A DNA stretch of 40,921 bases, from positions 5,048-45,968 of the forward strand of contig VBLP01000157.1 in the NCBI GenBank assembly GCA_005887925.1, given 5' to 3'. Position 1 is the first letter of the stretch; each line of letters opens with the position of its first letter. This DNA is from Deltaproteobacteria bacterium. Lineage in GTDB: Bacteria > Myxococcota_A > Polyangia > Haliangiales > Haliangiaceae. The translations under genes and the position numbers were made by a program. Below the pieces are notes generated by a model that saw only the letters and a program-made list of their open reading frames with translations, did not search any database and was not told the DNA's origin. Positions 25,585-38,286 of this stretch are shown in pieces.

Positions 25585-26231
25585 TGCGGACCTCGATCAA
25601 GCTGCTGATGTGGACGATCTTGCTGACTCCGTCCTCGCTCGCGGTGGCAGCCCCCCGAGCATCGCTCGGCGCCGATGGTGCGGTCGGCGATGCCAGCGAC
25701 GATCTGGAGCTCGCCGGGCCGGTGCTGGCCGTGCGGGGCCCGATGGTCGGCGCGGTGCTCGGTGCGGCGTACGCGGCGGCGGGCCTGGATCGGGATCCCC
25801 AGGGCGGCTGGATCCGGCGAGCGCGGCTGGCGGGGCTGGTTCCCTGGATCACGGTGCGCACCACGCGCGATACGAGCTGGCAGGACGACCACTCCGAGGT
25901 CGGTCATGGCACGAGCCTGGAGCTCCGCGCGACGTGGCGGCTCGACCGCCTGATGTTCGATAGCAAGGAGCTGCAGGTCGCGGCGCTCGAGGCGGCGCGG
26001 CGGCGCGAGCGGCGCCGGCTCGCGACGCGGGTGATCCGGGCGTACTTCACGTGGCGGCGGGCCGCGAACGCGGCGGCGGCCGACGAGCGCGCGGCGACGC
26101 GGGCCGACGAAGCGGCGGCAGAGTTAGACGCCCTCACCGATGGCTGGTTCTCGGAGCAGCTGCGGCCGCCGGCGCGGCCAGTCGAGCCGGCGGGCTCAGC
26201 GAAACCCGCAAGCGAAGGACCCCAGCGATGA
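25584..26231 (+). CDS. Exported conserved protein coupled to the acidic protein
   Basis: The 215-residue product has a clear signal peptide (MRTSIKLLMWTILL, ending near VAAP). A beta-rich segment follows (IRRARLAGLVPWITVRTT and GTSLELRATWRLDRLMFDS), then a long Arg/Ala/Glu helix (LQVAALEAARRRERRRLATR) and the motif ELDALTDGWFSEQL. The final 25 residues are Pro/Ala-rich. Strand-then-long-helix proteins of this kind resemble parts of outer-membrane efflux or surface-assembly proteins, but I cannot name the family. Start overlap with the preceding gene shows they are made together. The next gene, a PilZ protein, follows after about 50 bases and may belong to the same unit. Confidence 0.7.
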   Translation: MRTSIKLLMWTILLTPSSLAVAAPRASLGADGAVGDASDDLELAGPVLAVRGPMVGAVLGAAYAAAGLDRDPQGGWIRRARLAGLVPWITVRTTRDTSWQDDHSEVGHGTSLELRATWRLDRLMFDSKELQVAALEAARRRERRRLATRVIRAYFTWRRAANAAAADERAATRADEAAAELDALTDGWFSEQLRPPARPVEPAGSAKPASEGPQR

Positions 26232-26279
26232 CCGGGCACGGCTTCCCTGCATCGGACGGGGCCTACAAGCTTTCTGCAG

Positions 26280-26669
26280 GTGAGCCGTCAGGAACGCGAG
26301 CACCCGCGGTACGCGCACGAGGCGGCGATCACGCTGCACACGCCGGGTCGCTCGATCACGGGTCGCACCTGCAATGTCTCGCGCGGTGGGCTGTGCGCGC
26401 TGCTCGCCGAGCAGATCGCGGTGGGCACCGACATCGAGATCGACCTGCAGCTGGTGTTCGATGGCGACCTGCAGTCCGAGCCGCTGCGCGTGCCGGCGCG
26501 CATCGTGTGGTGCACGGCGATCGACGACCGCCACCAGCTCGGCGTGCGGTTCCTGCGGCTGGCGGACGACGTCGCGGCGGACCTGACGATGTTCCTGCGC
26601 TACCTCGACGGGCGCGCCGGCGGCCGGACGGCGGCGGCGCAGGTCCCGGTCGACGATCGGTTCCGCTGA
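26280..26669 (+). CDS. PilZ-domain c-di-GMP receptor
   Basis: The 129-residue protein from GTG 26280 is a stand-alone PilZ domain. Both binding motifs are present: RxxxR in EREHPRY near the N-terminus and N-x-S-x2-G in NVSRGGLC near residues 34-41. The rest is a six-strand barrel followed by a C-terminal helix (LTMFLRYLDG) and an Ala/Gly tail. It should bind cyclic di-GMP and pass the signal to a partner, in myxobacteria commonly motility or surface functions. There is no strong ribosome-binding site. It may be translated after the two upstream exported proteins on the same message. Confidence 0.88.
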   Translation: MSRQEREHPRYAHEAAITLHTPGRSITGRTCNVSRGGLCALLAEQIAVGTDIEIDLQLVFDGDLQSEPLRVPARIVWCTAIDDRHQLGVRFLRLADDVAADLTMFLRYLDGRAGGRTAAAQVPVDDRFR

Positions 26670-26680
26670 ACCGGCCGGGA

Positions 26681-27313
26681 TCAGCCGCGCACCAGCAGCC
26701 ACGCCCACGCCAGGTACTCGCGGACGAGCCAGCGCACGGCGCGCCGGCGATCGCGGTACTGAACGCTGTCGGTGATGTGCCAGACGTGCGCGTCGAAGCC
26801 GGCGCGGCGAAACAGCCGCGCGCTGCGCCGGCCGTGGAACGGCTGGGTCACCAGCCACAGCGACCGCACGCCGTGCGCGTCGAGCACGGGCTTGGTCAGC
26901 CGCGCGTTGTCGCGGGTGGTGCGCGCGGCGCGCTCGATGATCACGCCGGGCACGCCGAGCTCGCCGAGCGCCTCGGCCATCGCATCGGACTCGGCGCGCG
27001 CGGCGTCCCGGGTGACGCCGCCGGTCGCGACCACGATCCGCCCGCCGTCGGCGTGCCACAGCGCCGCCGCTGCCACCACGCGCTCCCACACGACCGGAGA
27101 CAGCTCGCCGCCGGGAGCGAGCGGCGCGCCGAGGACGACGATCGCGTCGAGCGCTGTGAACGGCTCGCGGATCACGAGCGGGCGCTCGAGCAGCCGGGCC
27201 AGGCGATCGAGGATCGGTCGACCGGATGGGCGAATCACCTCGCGCGGAGGGTCCGTCTCGGAGTTAGATTCCACCGGTGCGCTTCGCCTGGCTCTCGCTC
27301 GTTGCGGCGGCAT
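26681..27313 (-). CDS. DUF218 (YdcF/SanA-like) protein
   Basis: The product, 210 residues from ATG 27313 (GTG 27274 possible), carries the DUF218 core. This is the strand DAIVVLGAPLAPGGELS, then WERVVAAAALWHADGGRIVV, ATGGVTRDAARAESDAMAEA, the strand with VIIERAARTTRDNA and SLWLVTQPFHGRRSARLFRR. In SanA/YdcF proteins this fold is linked to envelope integrity and vancomycin tolerance, with no proven reaction. The N-terminal 60 residues are Arg-rich and contain no clear membrane helix, unlike many relatives. It is divergent from the MFS carrier, with about 70 bases between starts. Confidence 0.82.
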   Translation of the reverse strand: MPPQRARARRSAPVESNSETDPPREVIRPSGRPILDRLARLLERPLVIREPFTALDAIVVLGAPLAPGGELSPVVWERVVAAAALWHADGGRIVVATGGVTRDAARAESDAMAEALGELGVPGVIIERAARTTRDNARLTKPVLDAHGVRSLWLVTQPFHGRRSARLFRRAGFDAHVWHITDSVQYRDRRRAVRWLVREYLAWAWLLVRG

Positions 27314-27383
27314 GTGACGATACACCACCGCAGCCGTCCGGCGTGCAGGGCGCCGGCTTCGACGCAGCCGGCGATGGCAGGCG

Positions 27384-28694
27384 ATGACCGATCCGGCGAC
27401 GGCAACGAGCACTGCGCGATCGAAGGTCGCGACGGTGCTCCGCCTGACCAGCGGCAACTTCCTCGAGATGTTCGACTTCTTCTTGTTCGGCATCTACGCG
27501 ACGAACATCTCCAGTACGTTCTTTCCGGCGAGCAGCGAGTTCGCCTCGCTGATGCTCACGTTCGGGACGTTCGGCGCCGGCTTCCTGATGCGGCCGCTCG
27601 GCGCGGTCGTGCTGGGCGCCTACGTCGATCGCGTCGGGCGCCGGCGTGGCCTGATCGTGACGCTGTCGATCATGGCGTCGGGCACGGTGCTGCTCGCGTT
27701 CATGCCCGGCTACGCGACGATCGGCCTGGCGGCGCCGCTGCTGGTCCTGGTCGGACGGCTGCTGCAGGGCTTCTCGGCGGGCGTCGAGCTCGGCGGGGTC
27801 TCGGTCTACCTCTCGGAGATGGCGACACCGGGGCACAAGGGCTTCTATGTCAGCTGGCAATCGGCGAGCCAGCAGCTGGCGATCGTCGTGATCGCCGCGC
27901 TGGGCTACGCGCTCAACGCCGCGCTCGTCCCGGCCGACCTCGCGGCGTGGGGCTGGCGTGTGCCGTTCTTTGTCGGCTGCCTGATCATCCCGGTGATCTT
28001 CATGATCCGCCGGTCGCTGCAGGAGACCGCGGAGTTCCTCGCCCGCCGCCACCGCCCCGACCTGCGCGAGGCCTGCCGCGCCCTGCTCGCGCACTGGCCG
28101 ATCATCGCCGGCGGCATGCTGCTCGTCATCATGACGACGGTCAGCTTCTACCTGATCACGATCTACACGCCGACGTTCGGCCGGAGCGTCCTCAAGCTGA
28201 CGGCGGCCGACAGCTTGATCGTGACGTTCTGCGTGGGGCTGTCGAACTTCTTCTGGCTACCCGTGATGGGCGCGCTGTCCGATCGCGTCGGCAGGAGGCC
28301 GCTCCTGATCGCGTTCGCGGCGCTGACGATCCTGACGTCGTACGCGGCGATGTCCTGGCTGGTCGCGGCGCCGAGCTTCTCGCGCATGCTGGCGGTCGAG
28401 CTCTGGCTGTCGCTGCTCTACGGCAGCTACAACGGCGCGATGGTGGTGGCGCTGACCGAGGTCATGCCGGCGCACGTGCGGACCGTGGGCTTCTCGCTGG
28501 CCTACAGCCTGGCGACCGCGCTGTTCGGCGGCTTCACCCCGGCGATGTCGACCTGGCTGATCAAGGTGACCGGCGACCGCGGCGCACCGGGGCTATGGAT
28601 GGGATTCGCGGCGGTGTGCGGCCTGATCGGCGTGTGGATCCTGTATCGCCGCTACGGCGCGTCGACCCGCTCGGGCATATCGGCGACCACATAG
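27384..28694 (+). CDS. MFS transporter, metabolite:H+ symporter type (citrate/tricarballylate-like)
   Basis: The 436-residue protein has 12 predicted membrane helices. The N-terminal [15 protein letters not shown] and the loop [10 protein letters not shown] (motif A), followed by [20 protein letters not shown], are hallmarks of the metabolite:H+ symporter family. The first sequence in particular resembles citrate and tricarballylate carriers. A second motif-A-like loop ([11 protein letters not shown]) begins the second half, as expected. It would import a carboxylate with protons across the inner membrane. Substrate is inferred from similarity only. No catabolic genes are near. The 3' end overlaps the convergent peptidase gene by 43 bases. 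Confidence 0.9.
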   Translation: MTDPATATSTARSKVATVLRLTSGNFLEMFDFFLFGIYATNISSTFFPASSEFASLMLTFGTFGAGFLMRPLGAVVLGAYVDRVGRRRGLIVTLSIMASGTVLLAFMPGYATIGLAAPLLVLVGRLLQGFSAGVELGGVSVYLSEMATPGHKGFYVSWQSASQQLAIVVIAALGYALNAALVPADLAAWGWRVPFFVGCLIIPVIFMIRRSLQETAEFLARRHRPDLREACRALLAHWPIIAGGMLLVIMTTVSFYLITIYTPTFGRSVLKLTAADSLIVTFCVGLSNFFWLPVMGALSDRVGRRPLLIAFAALTILTSYAAMSWLVAAPSFSRMLAVELWLSLLYGSYNGAMVVALTEVMPAHVRTVGFSLAYSLATALFGGFTPAMSTWLIKVTGDRGAPGLWMGFAAVCGLIGVWILYRRYGASTRSGISATT

Positions 28695-30163
28695 GCGAGC
28701 GCGGCCACCGCGGCGACGTCGTCGGCCAGCGCCTGCGGATCGACCTTGTCGAGCGTGTCGGCCTCGGTGTGGTGGATATCGAAGTAGGTGCGGCCGTCGG
28801 TGTCGAGCCCGACCATCGGCACGCCGGCGGGCCCCATCGGCTCGATGTCGGCGCCGCCATGCCCGGCGGTCACCCGGGTCGCGCTGATCAGGCGCAGCAG
28901 CGCGGCGATGTCGGCGACGCGCGCCTTGACGCGGTCCCGGACCTCGGGCTTGGTCTGGACCGAGAACCCGCGCGGCGCGAAGCCACCGCTGTCGGATTCG
29001 ACCGCGAGCACGGTGCTGGGCAGCTCCGCGGCGTGATCCTTGGCGTAGGCGCGGCCGCCGCGCAGGCCGTTCTCCTCGTTGGTGAACAGCACCACGCGGA
29101 TCGTGCGGCGCGGCTGGAGGCCGAGCTTTCGGATCGTGGTGAGCGCCTGCATCATCGTCACCGCGCCGGCGCCGTCGTCGTGGGCGCCCTGTCCGACGTC
29201 CCACGAGTCGATGTGGCCGCTGATCACGACGATCTCGTCGGGCCGCTCGCGGCCGCGCAGCTCGCCGATCACGTTGGCCGACTCGGCGTCCGGCAGCATC
29301 TGATCGTCGGCGCGCAGGTGGACGGTGACCGGGCCCTGCGCGGCGAGCCGCGCGATCAGCGTCGAATCCTCGACGGTGACCGCGAGCGCCGGGATCTTCT
29401 CGACGCCGTCCTCGTAGTTCATTGCGCCGGTGTGCGGCGTGCGCAGGCTGTGCGCGGTGACCGAGCGAACCAGCACCGCGACCGCGCCGTGCCGGGCCGC
29501 GCGCGAGGCGCCCCGACCGCGGTACTCGACGGTCTGGCCATAGCCCGAGCCCTTGTCCTCGCTCCACTTCGGCATCGCGACGTCGTAGAGCACGATCGCG
29601 CCCTTGACGGCGTCGCGCCTGGCGTCGAGCTCGGCCCAGTCGTGGACGACGACGACGGGCGCGGTGATGCCGGCCTTGGGCGTGGCGATCGTGCCGCCGA
29701 GGCCGAGCACGTGCAGCGACCGCGAGATCGGCGCCGTGATCTCGGCCGCCTCGACGCCGCGCACCCAGTGCGGGACCATCACGGTCTCGGTGTGGACGTC
29801 GTGGCCGTCCTCCTTCATCGCCTGCGCGGCCCACGCGATCGCATGGCCGAGCGCCGCCGACCCCGACAGCCGGTTGCCGATCCGGTCGGTCAGGTACGAC
29901 AGCTTGCGATACGCCTCGCGATCGGCGTGCGCCGCCGTCACGATCTTGTCGACCGCACCGCGGTAGCGCTCGGCGATCGCCGACGCTGCGGCGGGCGATG
30001 GCACGGAGGCCGTCGCTGCCGCGGCCGCTCCCGACGGGCCCGAGCCCGCGGACGCGGTGCCGTACGGTTTGGTCTCCGAGATCCATTCGGGGGCGCGATG
30101 CGGGCCCGAGGGACCGGCGGTCGGTGCACAACTGATCACCAGGACGAGCAGCAGGCGTTTCAT
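28652..30163 (-). CDS. M28-family zinc aminopeptidase/carboxypeptidase, predicted lipoprotein
   Basis: The 503-residue protein has a lipoprotein signal (LLLVLVISC, Cys12), a Pro/Ala/Gly linker, a lid-like PA domain (about 150-290) and an M28 peptidase domain. Zinc ligands are in order: [19 protein letters not shown] (His and Asp), FTNEENG (catalytic and ligand Glu), ESDSGG (Asp) and DIHHTEADT (His). The set matches the carboxypeptidase Q/plasma glutamate carboxypeptidase group, which removes terminal residues from small peptides. It should work on the outside of the inner membrane or in the outer membrane. Its start overlaps the preceding membrane-protein gene by four bases (ATGA at 30160-30163), so the two are coupled. 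Confidence 0.9.
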   Translation of the reverse strand: MKRLLLVLVISCAPTAGPSGPHRAPEWISETKPYGTASAGSGPSGAAAAATASVPSPAAASAIAERYRGAVDKIVTAAHADREAYRKLSYLTDRIGNRLSGSAALGHAIAWAAQAMKEDGHDVHTETVMVPHWVRGVEAAEITAPISRSLHVLGLGGTIATPKAGITAPVVVVHDWAELDARRDAVKGAIVLYDVAMPKWSEDKGSGYGQTVEYRGRGASRAARHGAVAVLVRSVTAHSLRTPHTGAMNYEDGVEKIPALAVTVEDSTLIARLAAQGPVTVHLRADDQMLPDAESANVIGELRGRERPDEIVVISGHIDSWDVGQGAHDDGAGAVTMMQALTTIRKLGLQPRRTIRVVLFTNEENGLRGGRAYAKDHAAELPSTVLAVESDSGGFAPRGFSVQTKPEVRDRVKARVADIAALLRLISATRVTAGHGGADIEPMGPAGVPMVGLDTDGRTYFDIHHTEADTLDKVDPQALADDVAAVAALAYVVADMPERVDAP

Positions 30164-31711
30164 GCTAGCTCCGCGGGTTCCGGCGTGGGATCGCCCGCCG
30201 GCCTGGCAGGAATACCACGCAACGCAACCTCGAGGAGTAGCTCGATCACATGGACCAGACGCTCGGCGGTCACCGATCCCCGACCGAACGCCAGGTCTGA
30301 CAGCGGCATCGGATGGTCGAGCGGCGCGCCGCGGCCGGGGTAGACGCGGTAGCGCAAGCCCTCGTCCTCCCAGTAGGCGAGCCAGCCGTAGAGCGTCGCT
30401 GTGGCGCGGGCGCGCAGTCCGTCATCGAACAGCTGGTGGAACACCTGGATGTTGCCGCGGGTCTTGAACCGCTCGTCGAACTGCGGGTCGCCGGTCTTGA
30501 AGCTCGGGGTGGCCGGTGGTCCGGCCGGATTGACGCCCAGCGCGCGCTGGGGGATCGCCCACGCCGTCACGGTGGCGCCGCGCAGCTCGTCGATCTCGCG
30601 GCCGAGCACCACGTCGAGCGCGAGCACCGCACCCTCGATCCGCTCGATCCGCACGCGGACCGCGATCCCGCTGGCGTCGCCGACGATCACCGACGACGCG
30701 AGCCCGCCCTCGCCGCGCGTGGTCAGGCTGTGGACATCGTCGAACGTGCGGCGCAGCCCGTGGGTGACCAGCGTGATGTACGCCGACCACGCCGTGTCCC
30801 CGATCGGCGGGGTCTGGCTCGCGAACGGCAGCGCGGCGAGCTCCTCGTCGCGGACGCTGCGGGCCGCCTCGGCGATCAGCGTCAGACCGAACAGCGGCAG
30901 GAGGTAATGATGCGGCCACTTGAACCCGTAGCCGCCGAGCACGATCAGCGCGAGCCCGACGCCGACCGAGCGGCGGCCCGACGCCGGAGCGCCCGCACAC
31001 GCCGCCAGCGTCCACGCCAGGGTCGCCACCGCGAGCAGGTACATCGCGAGCCGCGGGTCCGGTTGCCCGGGGCTGAGCTCGACGCCGATCGCCAGCGTCG
31101 CGGCGCGCGCCAGGTAGCCGTATTCGCCGCGCGCCAGCGCGACGCCGAGCCCGGCCACCGCCAGCGCCACCACCAGCGGCCGGAGCCGGAGCCGCCAGCG
31201 CGACCCCGGGGCCATCGAACGTGTTCTCCGACCACACGAACCGCGTGCCGAGCGCGTTCGCCGTGTGCATCACCAGCGGGACCGACACAATCAGCAGCCC
31301 GATCTGGATCCCGAGATCGCGGTGCGCCCCGAGCGCGGCGATCGCCGTCGCGACCACCGCGACCGCGAACGCGACCTCGAGCGTCACGCTCAGCGCCGCC
31401 GGCGCATCGACCACCAGCGGCGCCGCGGCCAGCACCGCCGTGACCAGCACCAGCACCGCCGTGGCCCGCGCCCGCCCCCCCTGCTCGCGGATCTCCCGCC
31501 AGCAGTGCGCCGCGAGCAGCAGCGCCGCGAGCGTCCCCGCGAAGTAGAACAGGAACAGCCCCGTGTAATCGAGGTACGTGTGCCACGACGGCGGTGCGGC
31601 GTCGCTCGGCCTCAGCAGCGGGACCGCGACCCGGTTGACCGCCACCTCCAGGAGGGCGACCAGCAGGAGCACATGGAGGGCGGTCAACCCTGAGAGGCGG
31701 CGTGTGGGCAA
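30160..31711 (-). pseudogene. Multi-pass membrane protein gene with a one-base frameshift
   Basis: The upstream frame (ATG 31711) encodes four or five membrane helices up to RFVWSENTFDGPG, then becomes Gly/Ala/Arg-rich. The second frame takes over at about 31212 with SRWRLRLRPLVVALAVAGLG, two to three further helices and a soluble C-terminal domain of about 200 residues (FKTGDPQFDERFKTRGNIQV and similar), to the stop at 30160. Dropping one base in the CCCCGGGG run at about 31205-31212 joins both into a protein of about 516 residues. The C-terminal domain is unknown to me. The gene is coupled to the M28 peptidase. The lesion may be a sequencing error. Confidence 0.75.
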
Positions 31712-31801
31712 CTAAAAAAACGTAGCCGTATAGAGCAGTTGGGTCAAGTCACAGGTCGAAAACTGGGCTCACCGGAGCCCCACCTCTATATCCTACATGT
31801 C

Positions 31802-32554
31802 GTGAAGCCGTCGGCTCTGCCCGTTCTCTGCGTGGCCGCCGCGCGCCTGGCGCTCGCCGCTCCCGCCGGGGCATCGCCGCAACCCGGCCAATCCGCTGGA
31901 CACATCCCGATCGTCGTCCTCGATCCCGGCCACGGCGGCTCCAACCCCGGCGCCACCGGCGCCACCGGCCTGCGCGAGAAGCAGTTGACCCTCGCGCTCG
32001 CACGCGCCGTCGCGGACCGCCTGCGCGCCCGCGGCATCGCGGTCCGCTTGACCCGCACCACCGATCGCACGCTGACCCTGCGCCAGCGCGTCGCGATCGC
32101 CGACCAGCTCCCCGCCGATCTGTTCGTCTCGATCCACGCCAACGCCTCCCCCACCCGGACCCAGAGCGGCTACGAGACCTACGTGCTCACGCCGCACGGC
32201 ATCGACATCGACGGCCGCGCCCTGCGCAGCGACACCACCACGCCGCGCCCCGGCGTCGCCCCCGACATCGCGCTCGTCCTCGACGACGTCGAGCGCGGCG
32301 CATCGCAGTGGGAAGCCGCCGATCTCGCCGCGCGCATGCAGCGCGCCCTCCGCGACCGGCGCGGCCCCGACGGCGACCGCGGCGTGCGGCAGGACGCCCA
32401 GCACGTCCTGCTCGGCGCCACCATGCCCGCCGTCCTCGTCGAGGTCGGTTTCCTCGACCACCCGCTCGAGGGCCGCCGCCTCGCCGATCCCGCGCTCCAG
32501 TCCCAGCTCGCCGACGCGCTCGCCGAGGCGATCGCCGACCAGCTCGCCGACTGA
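31802..32554 (+). CDS. N-acetylmuramoyl-L-alanine amidase (Amidase_3)
   Basis: Starting at GTG 31802, which gives a good signal peptide (KPSALPVLCVAAARLALA, cleavage near GAS), the protein has 250 residues. The longer TTG-start frame from 31739 would put a hydrophilic stretch before the signal and is less likely. Zinc and catalytic residues of Amidase_3 are present: H44 in VVLDPGHGGSNPG, E59 in LREKQLTLAL, H112 in VSIHANAS and E214 in AVLVEVGFLDH. It cuts the amide bond between muramic acid and the stem peptide in the periplasm. No cell-wall-binding domain is attached. It ends five bases before the stop of ctaF on the other strand. Confidence 0.92.
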   Translation: MKPSALPVLCVAAARLALAAPAGASPQPGQSAGHIPIVVLDPGHGGSNPGATGATGLREKQLTLALARAVADRLRARGIAVRLTRTTDRTLTLRQRVAIADQLPADLFVSIHANASPTRTQSGYETYVLTPHGIDIDGRALRSDTTTPRPGVAPDIALVLDDVERGASQWEAADLAARMQRALRDRRGPDGDRGVRQDAQHVLLGATMPAVLVEVGFLDHPLEGRRLADPALQSQLADALAEAIADQLAD

Positions 32555-32559
32555 CCCGG

Positions 32560-32894
32560 TTAGCCCGACGTGGGGCGCGGGCCGATCGGGGCGGCTGGCG
32601 GCGCGTCGGGGTTCCAGATGTTGGTCTGCTGGTACTGGTTGGTGTCCATCAGGGTGAAGCCGACGAACAGGGAGGCGGCGAGGATCGCGGCGGTGAAGAC
32701 GATCGAGTGGAACAGCCGGTCGTAGCGAAGGTGCATGAAGAACAGGATGACCAGGGTCGCCTTGGTGACGGCGATCGCCATGGCGATGCCGAGGTTGATC
32801 GGGGGGCGACGAGCACCTTGATCGTGGCGACGTGCGACAGGCTGTGATGGTCGTCGTGATGGCCATCGTGATGGGATGGAGCGGCGGCTGACAT
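32560..32894 (-). pseudogene. ctaF: Cytochrome c oxidase subunit IV gene with internal deletion and frameshift
   Basis: From ATG 32894 the frame encodes a His/Asp-rich start (HHDGHHDDHHSLSHVATIKV) and then, at the G6 run 32801-32806, the conserved remainder continues in another frame: INLGIAMAIAVTKATLVILF, FMHLRYDRLFHSIVF and a C-terminal tail ending at 32560. In relatives a first membrane helix of about 20-25 residues lies between these parts, and it is absent. The lesion is therefore a deletion of that helix plus a shift. The subunit stabilises the oxidase and is last in the operon, 9 bases after ctaE with a GAGGCGC ribosome-binding site. As written it would not make a full subunit. Confidence 0.8.
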
Positions 32895-32903
32895 GGTGCG
32901 CCT

Positions 32904-35738
<2,835 letters not shown>

Positions 35739-35749
35739 GGTGCCCCTCG

Positions 35750-37249
35750 CTACTTCAGCGACTTGATGTACGCGATGATGCCCGCGATCTCGCGTTCCTT
35801 GAGCTGGCCCTGGAACGATGGCATCGACGGGGGAAAGCCGGGCCGCGACTTGGCCTGCGGGAACAGCATCGACTCGGTGATGTAGTTCTCGTCCATCTTG
35901 ACCTGCGAGCCGTCCGACAGCGGCACCACGGTGCCGAACACGCCCTTCCACGATGGGCCGACGCGCGGCGTGCCATCGACGGTGTGGCACGCGTTGCAGC
36001 CCTTCTTCTCGTACAGCATCTTGCCGAGCTGCTCGGGCGGCAGCTGGGTCGACAGCGCCGCCTTGTCCGCGAGGTAGCGCTCGTAGCCGCCGGGCTCGTG
36101 GACGACGAGCACCGCGCGGCGGCCGTCGTTGGTGATGCCCATCTGCGAGTGGTTGGTGCCGCAGTACTCGGCGCAGGTCAGACGGTACGTGCCGGGCTTG
36201 GTCGGGAAGAACCACGCGTAGGTGTAGCGGCGCGGGATGATGTCCTGCTTCACGCGCATCACCGGCGCGTAGAAGCTGTGCAGCACGTCCTTGGACGTCA
36301 TCACCAGCCGCACCGGCGTGTTGACCGGGACGTGGAGATCGGAGTCCTGCACGCCGTTGGAGTGCGTGAACTGCCAGTTCCAGCGCCAGGCGAGCACGTT
36401 GATCTCGACCGCCTTGGTCGGCGGGGTCACGACGCGGACGTAGGTGTTCCAGCCGTAATAGAACAGGAACACGCAGAGGATCGTCGGGATCACCGTCCAG
36501 GTGATCTCGAGCGCGTCGTTGTGCGCCGGCGACGGCTCCGGCTTGTGACCGGGGCGGTGGCGATACTTGATGACGAAGTAGACGATCGCGCCCGCGATCC
36601 CGAAGAAGAAGAAGGCCGAGAGCCCGAGCGTCGCGTAGTACATCAGGTCGGACTCGTCCGCCGTGAGGTTGACGGCCTTGGGCATCCAGAAGTTGCCGCC
36701 CTTGAGGTCCTCGACCTGCTTGTTGACCAGGATGTCGTACCACTGGCGCGCGGTGATCGCGCCGTGCTGGTTGGCCGGCGAGTGGTAGAGGAACGTGCCG
36801 TCCTTGTCGAACCGCAGGCAGTGGGTCTCGCCGGCCTTGACCTCGAGGCCGGCGCTCGACGCGTTGTCGGGGATGACGCCGACGCCGGGCGGCATGGTGA
36901 ACTTCACGACGCCGCCGGTGGCGATCTCGCCATCGACCACGCCGTTGAACGAGCTCGCGAGGGTCGCGCCGTCGCACGGCACCTCGACGATCGACGGCTT
37001 GGCCGCCTCGGGGGCCGCCGAGCCCGCGCCCGAGCCGGCGGCGGAGCCGGAGCCCGCCTCGGCGCCGGGCACGATGGAGGCGGCGCCGGGGTTGCTCGTC
37101 GGTGCCGGCGGCGGCGCGGTCTGTGGCTGTGGCTGTGGCTGTGCATCGGCGGACGGCGAGCCGAGCACGCCGGAGATCAGCGTCGCGAGGCCCAGGGCGA
37201 CCGCCGCGGTCACCGTGGTCGTGGCGGTGTAGCGAAGGAAGCGTTTCAT
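35750..37249 (-). CDS. ctaC: caa3-type oxidase subunit II with fused cytochrome c and an extra N-terminal domain
   Basis: The 499-residue protein has a signal-like N-terminal helix, a Pro/Ala/Gly/Ser linker and an extra domain at 86-190. Two membrane helices follow (205-228, 248-268), then the CuA cupredoxin domain with H324, C359, E361, C363, H367 and M370, and a C-terminal cytochrome c domain (C418-x2-C421-H422, probable Met ligand M476). It accepts electrons from the Act complex or a cytochrome and feeds them to subunit I. The extra domain has cupredoxin-like strands ([29 protein letters not shown]) but lacks a Cys at the expected copper position. It is preceded by sco and followed by ctaD. 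Complete. Confidence 0.93.
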   Translation of the reverse strand: MKRFLRYTATTTVTAAVALGLATLISGVLGSPSADAQPQPQPQTAPPPAPTSNPGAASIVPGAEAGSGSAAGSGAGSAAPEAAKPSIVEVPCDGATLASSFNGVVDGEIATGGVVKFTMPPGVGVIPDNASSAGLEVKAGETHCLRFDKDGTFLYHSPANQHGAITARQWYDILVNKQVEDLKGGNFWMPKAVNLTADESDLMYYATLGLSAFFFFGIAGAIVYFVIKYRHRPGHKPEPSPAHNDALEITWTVIPTILCVFLFYYGWNTYVRVVTPPTKAVEINVLAWRWNWQFTHSNGVQDSDLHVPVNTPVRLVMTSKDVLHSFYAPVMRVKQDIIPRRYTYAWFFPTKPGTYRLTCAEYCGTNHSQMGITNDGRRAVLVVHEPGGYERYLADKAALSTQLPPEQLGKMLYEKKGCNACHTVDGTPRVGPSWKGVFGTVVPLSDGSQVKMDENYITESMLFPQAKSRPGFPPSMPSFQGQLKEREIAGIIAYIKSLK

Positions 37250-38286
37250 GTGACTCCGTTGGGTGCAGCCGGCCGGGCGGACGTTGCCCCCCGCCGAGCC
37301 CTCCGACGCGCGCGATGCATCACACCGAGTGCCGAGAACAGCAGGAGGACGAAACCACCGGCGCCGAGCCGCAGCGCCATCACACCGGCGCGGGCATGGC
37401 TGTTGGCATCGGGATCGTAGTGGTAGCAGCGCAGGAGGAAGCCGACGGCGGCGGCCGGCTCGGCAAGCCCGGCCCTGTAGATCGAGTCGCGCAGCGCCGC
37501 GGGCTCGTGGTCGATGCCGTAGAGGTAGCGGGTCACGACCCCCGAGGCACTCAGCAAGATCAGGGCCGCGGGATGCGCCCACTCCGCGCGATCCTTGATG
37601 TACGTGTAACGGAACCCGACCGCGTCGGCGACCTGCCGGATCGCGGTGGCGTCCCCGGGCGTGGCCGCGACCAGGAACGTCCAGCCGGCCCGCGCGGCCG
37701 CGCGCTGGTCCTCCGGAAAGCGCGCGAGGTAGCGCTCGCGCATCGCGCGCGCCTTGTCGAGCGACTCGGTCGGCTCGAGGTCGATCGTCACGATCCGGAA
37801 CTGCGCGCCGACGCGGAACACGGCCTTCTGCCCCGGTGACGCCACCGCGGCCCCCGGACCGCTCTGGCCCGGCGCGGCGCGATCCGCGTCCGGCAGCACG
37901 GCGGGCGCGGCCACGGCCGGCAGCGCCGCGGTGAGCCCGTTGAGCTGCACGCTGCACAGCATCGGGCAGTCGGAGTAGTTGAAGGTCAGGATCGCCGGCA
38001 GCCCGCCGCTCAGCAGCTCTCGCAGCGAGACCAGCACGCCGTCCTGGGTGCGAAACTTCGCATCGAGCGGAACCCGCGCGCCGAGGTGCTCGTCGACGGT
38101 GACGCCGTTCGCCTGATAGGTCGGCGGCGGCGCGACGATCTCGTCATCAGGGGCAGGCGCAGCAGGCGCCGCGGGTCTGGCCTCGTCACCCGGGGTGTCT
38201 GGATGCCCCAGGGCGCGCGCCGGCATCGCCGCAACCGCGACTGCGCCGAACATTCCGGCGACCGCGAGGATCGAGCTACTTGCCAT
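37246..38286 (-). CDS. SCO1/SenC-family copper chaperone with C-terminal membrane helix
   Basis: The 346-residue product begins with a signal peptide ([20 protein letters not shown]) and a Pro/Ala linker. The thioredoxin-like SCO domain (about 65-265) holds the copper site C-P-M-L-C ([13 protein letters not shown]) and a His in [15 protein letters not shown]. Near the end are the [20 protein letters not shown] segment and one membrane helix ([16 protein letters not shown]) with a basic tail. An insert of about 35 residues (PADRAAPGQ-type) separates strands after the CxxxC. It probably inserts copper into CuA of ctaC, the next gene. Its stop overlaps the ctaC start by four bases, and its own start lies 11 bases inside the previous gene. 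Confidence 0.9.
   Translation of the reverse strand: MASSSILAVAGMFGAVAVAAMPARALGHPDTPGDEARPAAPAAPAPDDEIVAPPPTYQANGVTVDEHLGARVPLDAKFRTQDGVLVSLRELLSGGLPAILTFNYSDCPMLCSVQLNGLTAALPAVAAPAVLPDADRAAPGQSGPGAAVASPGQKAVFRVGAQFRIVTIDLEPTESLDKARAMRERYLARFPEDQRAAARAGWTFLVAATPGDATAIRQVADAVGFRYTYIKDRAEWAHPAALILLSASGVVTRYLYGIDHEPAALRDSIYRAGLAEPAAAVGFLLRCYHYDPDANSHARAGVMALRLGAGGFVLLLFSALGVMHRARRRARRGATSARPAAPNGVT

Noticed and set aside
26051-30343. 4.3-kb plus-strand open frame
   Set aside because: It crosses PilZ, DUF218, MFS and M28 genes that all show clear family motifs in other frames, and its own translation is Arg/Ala/Gly-rich without motifs.
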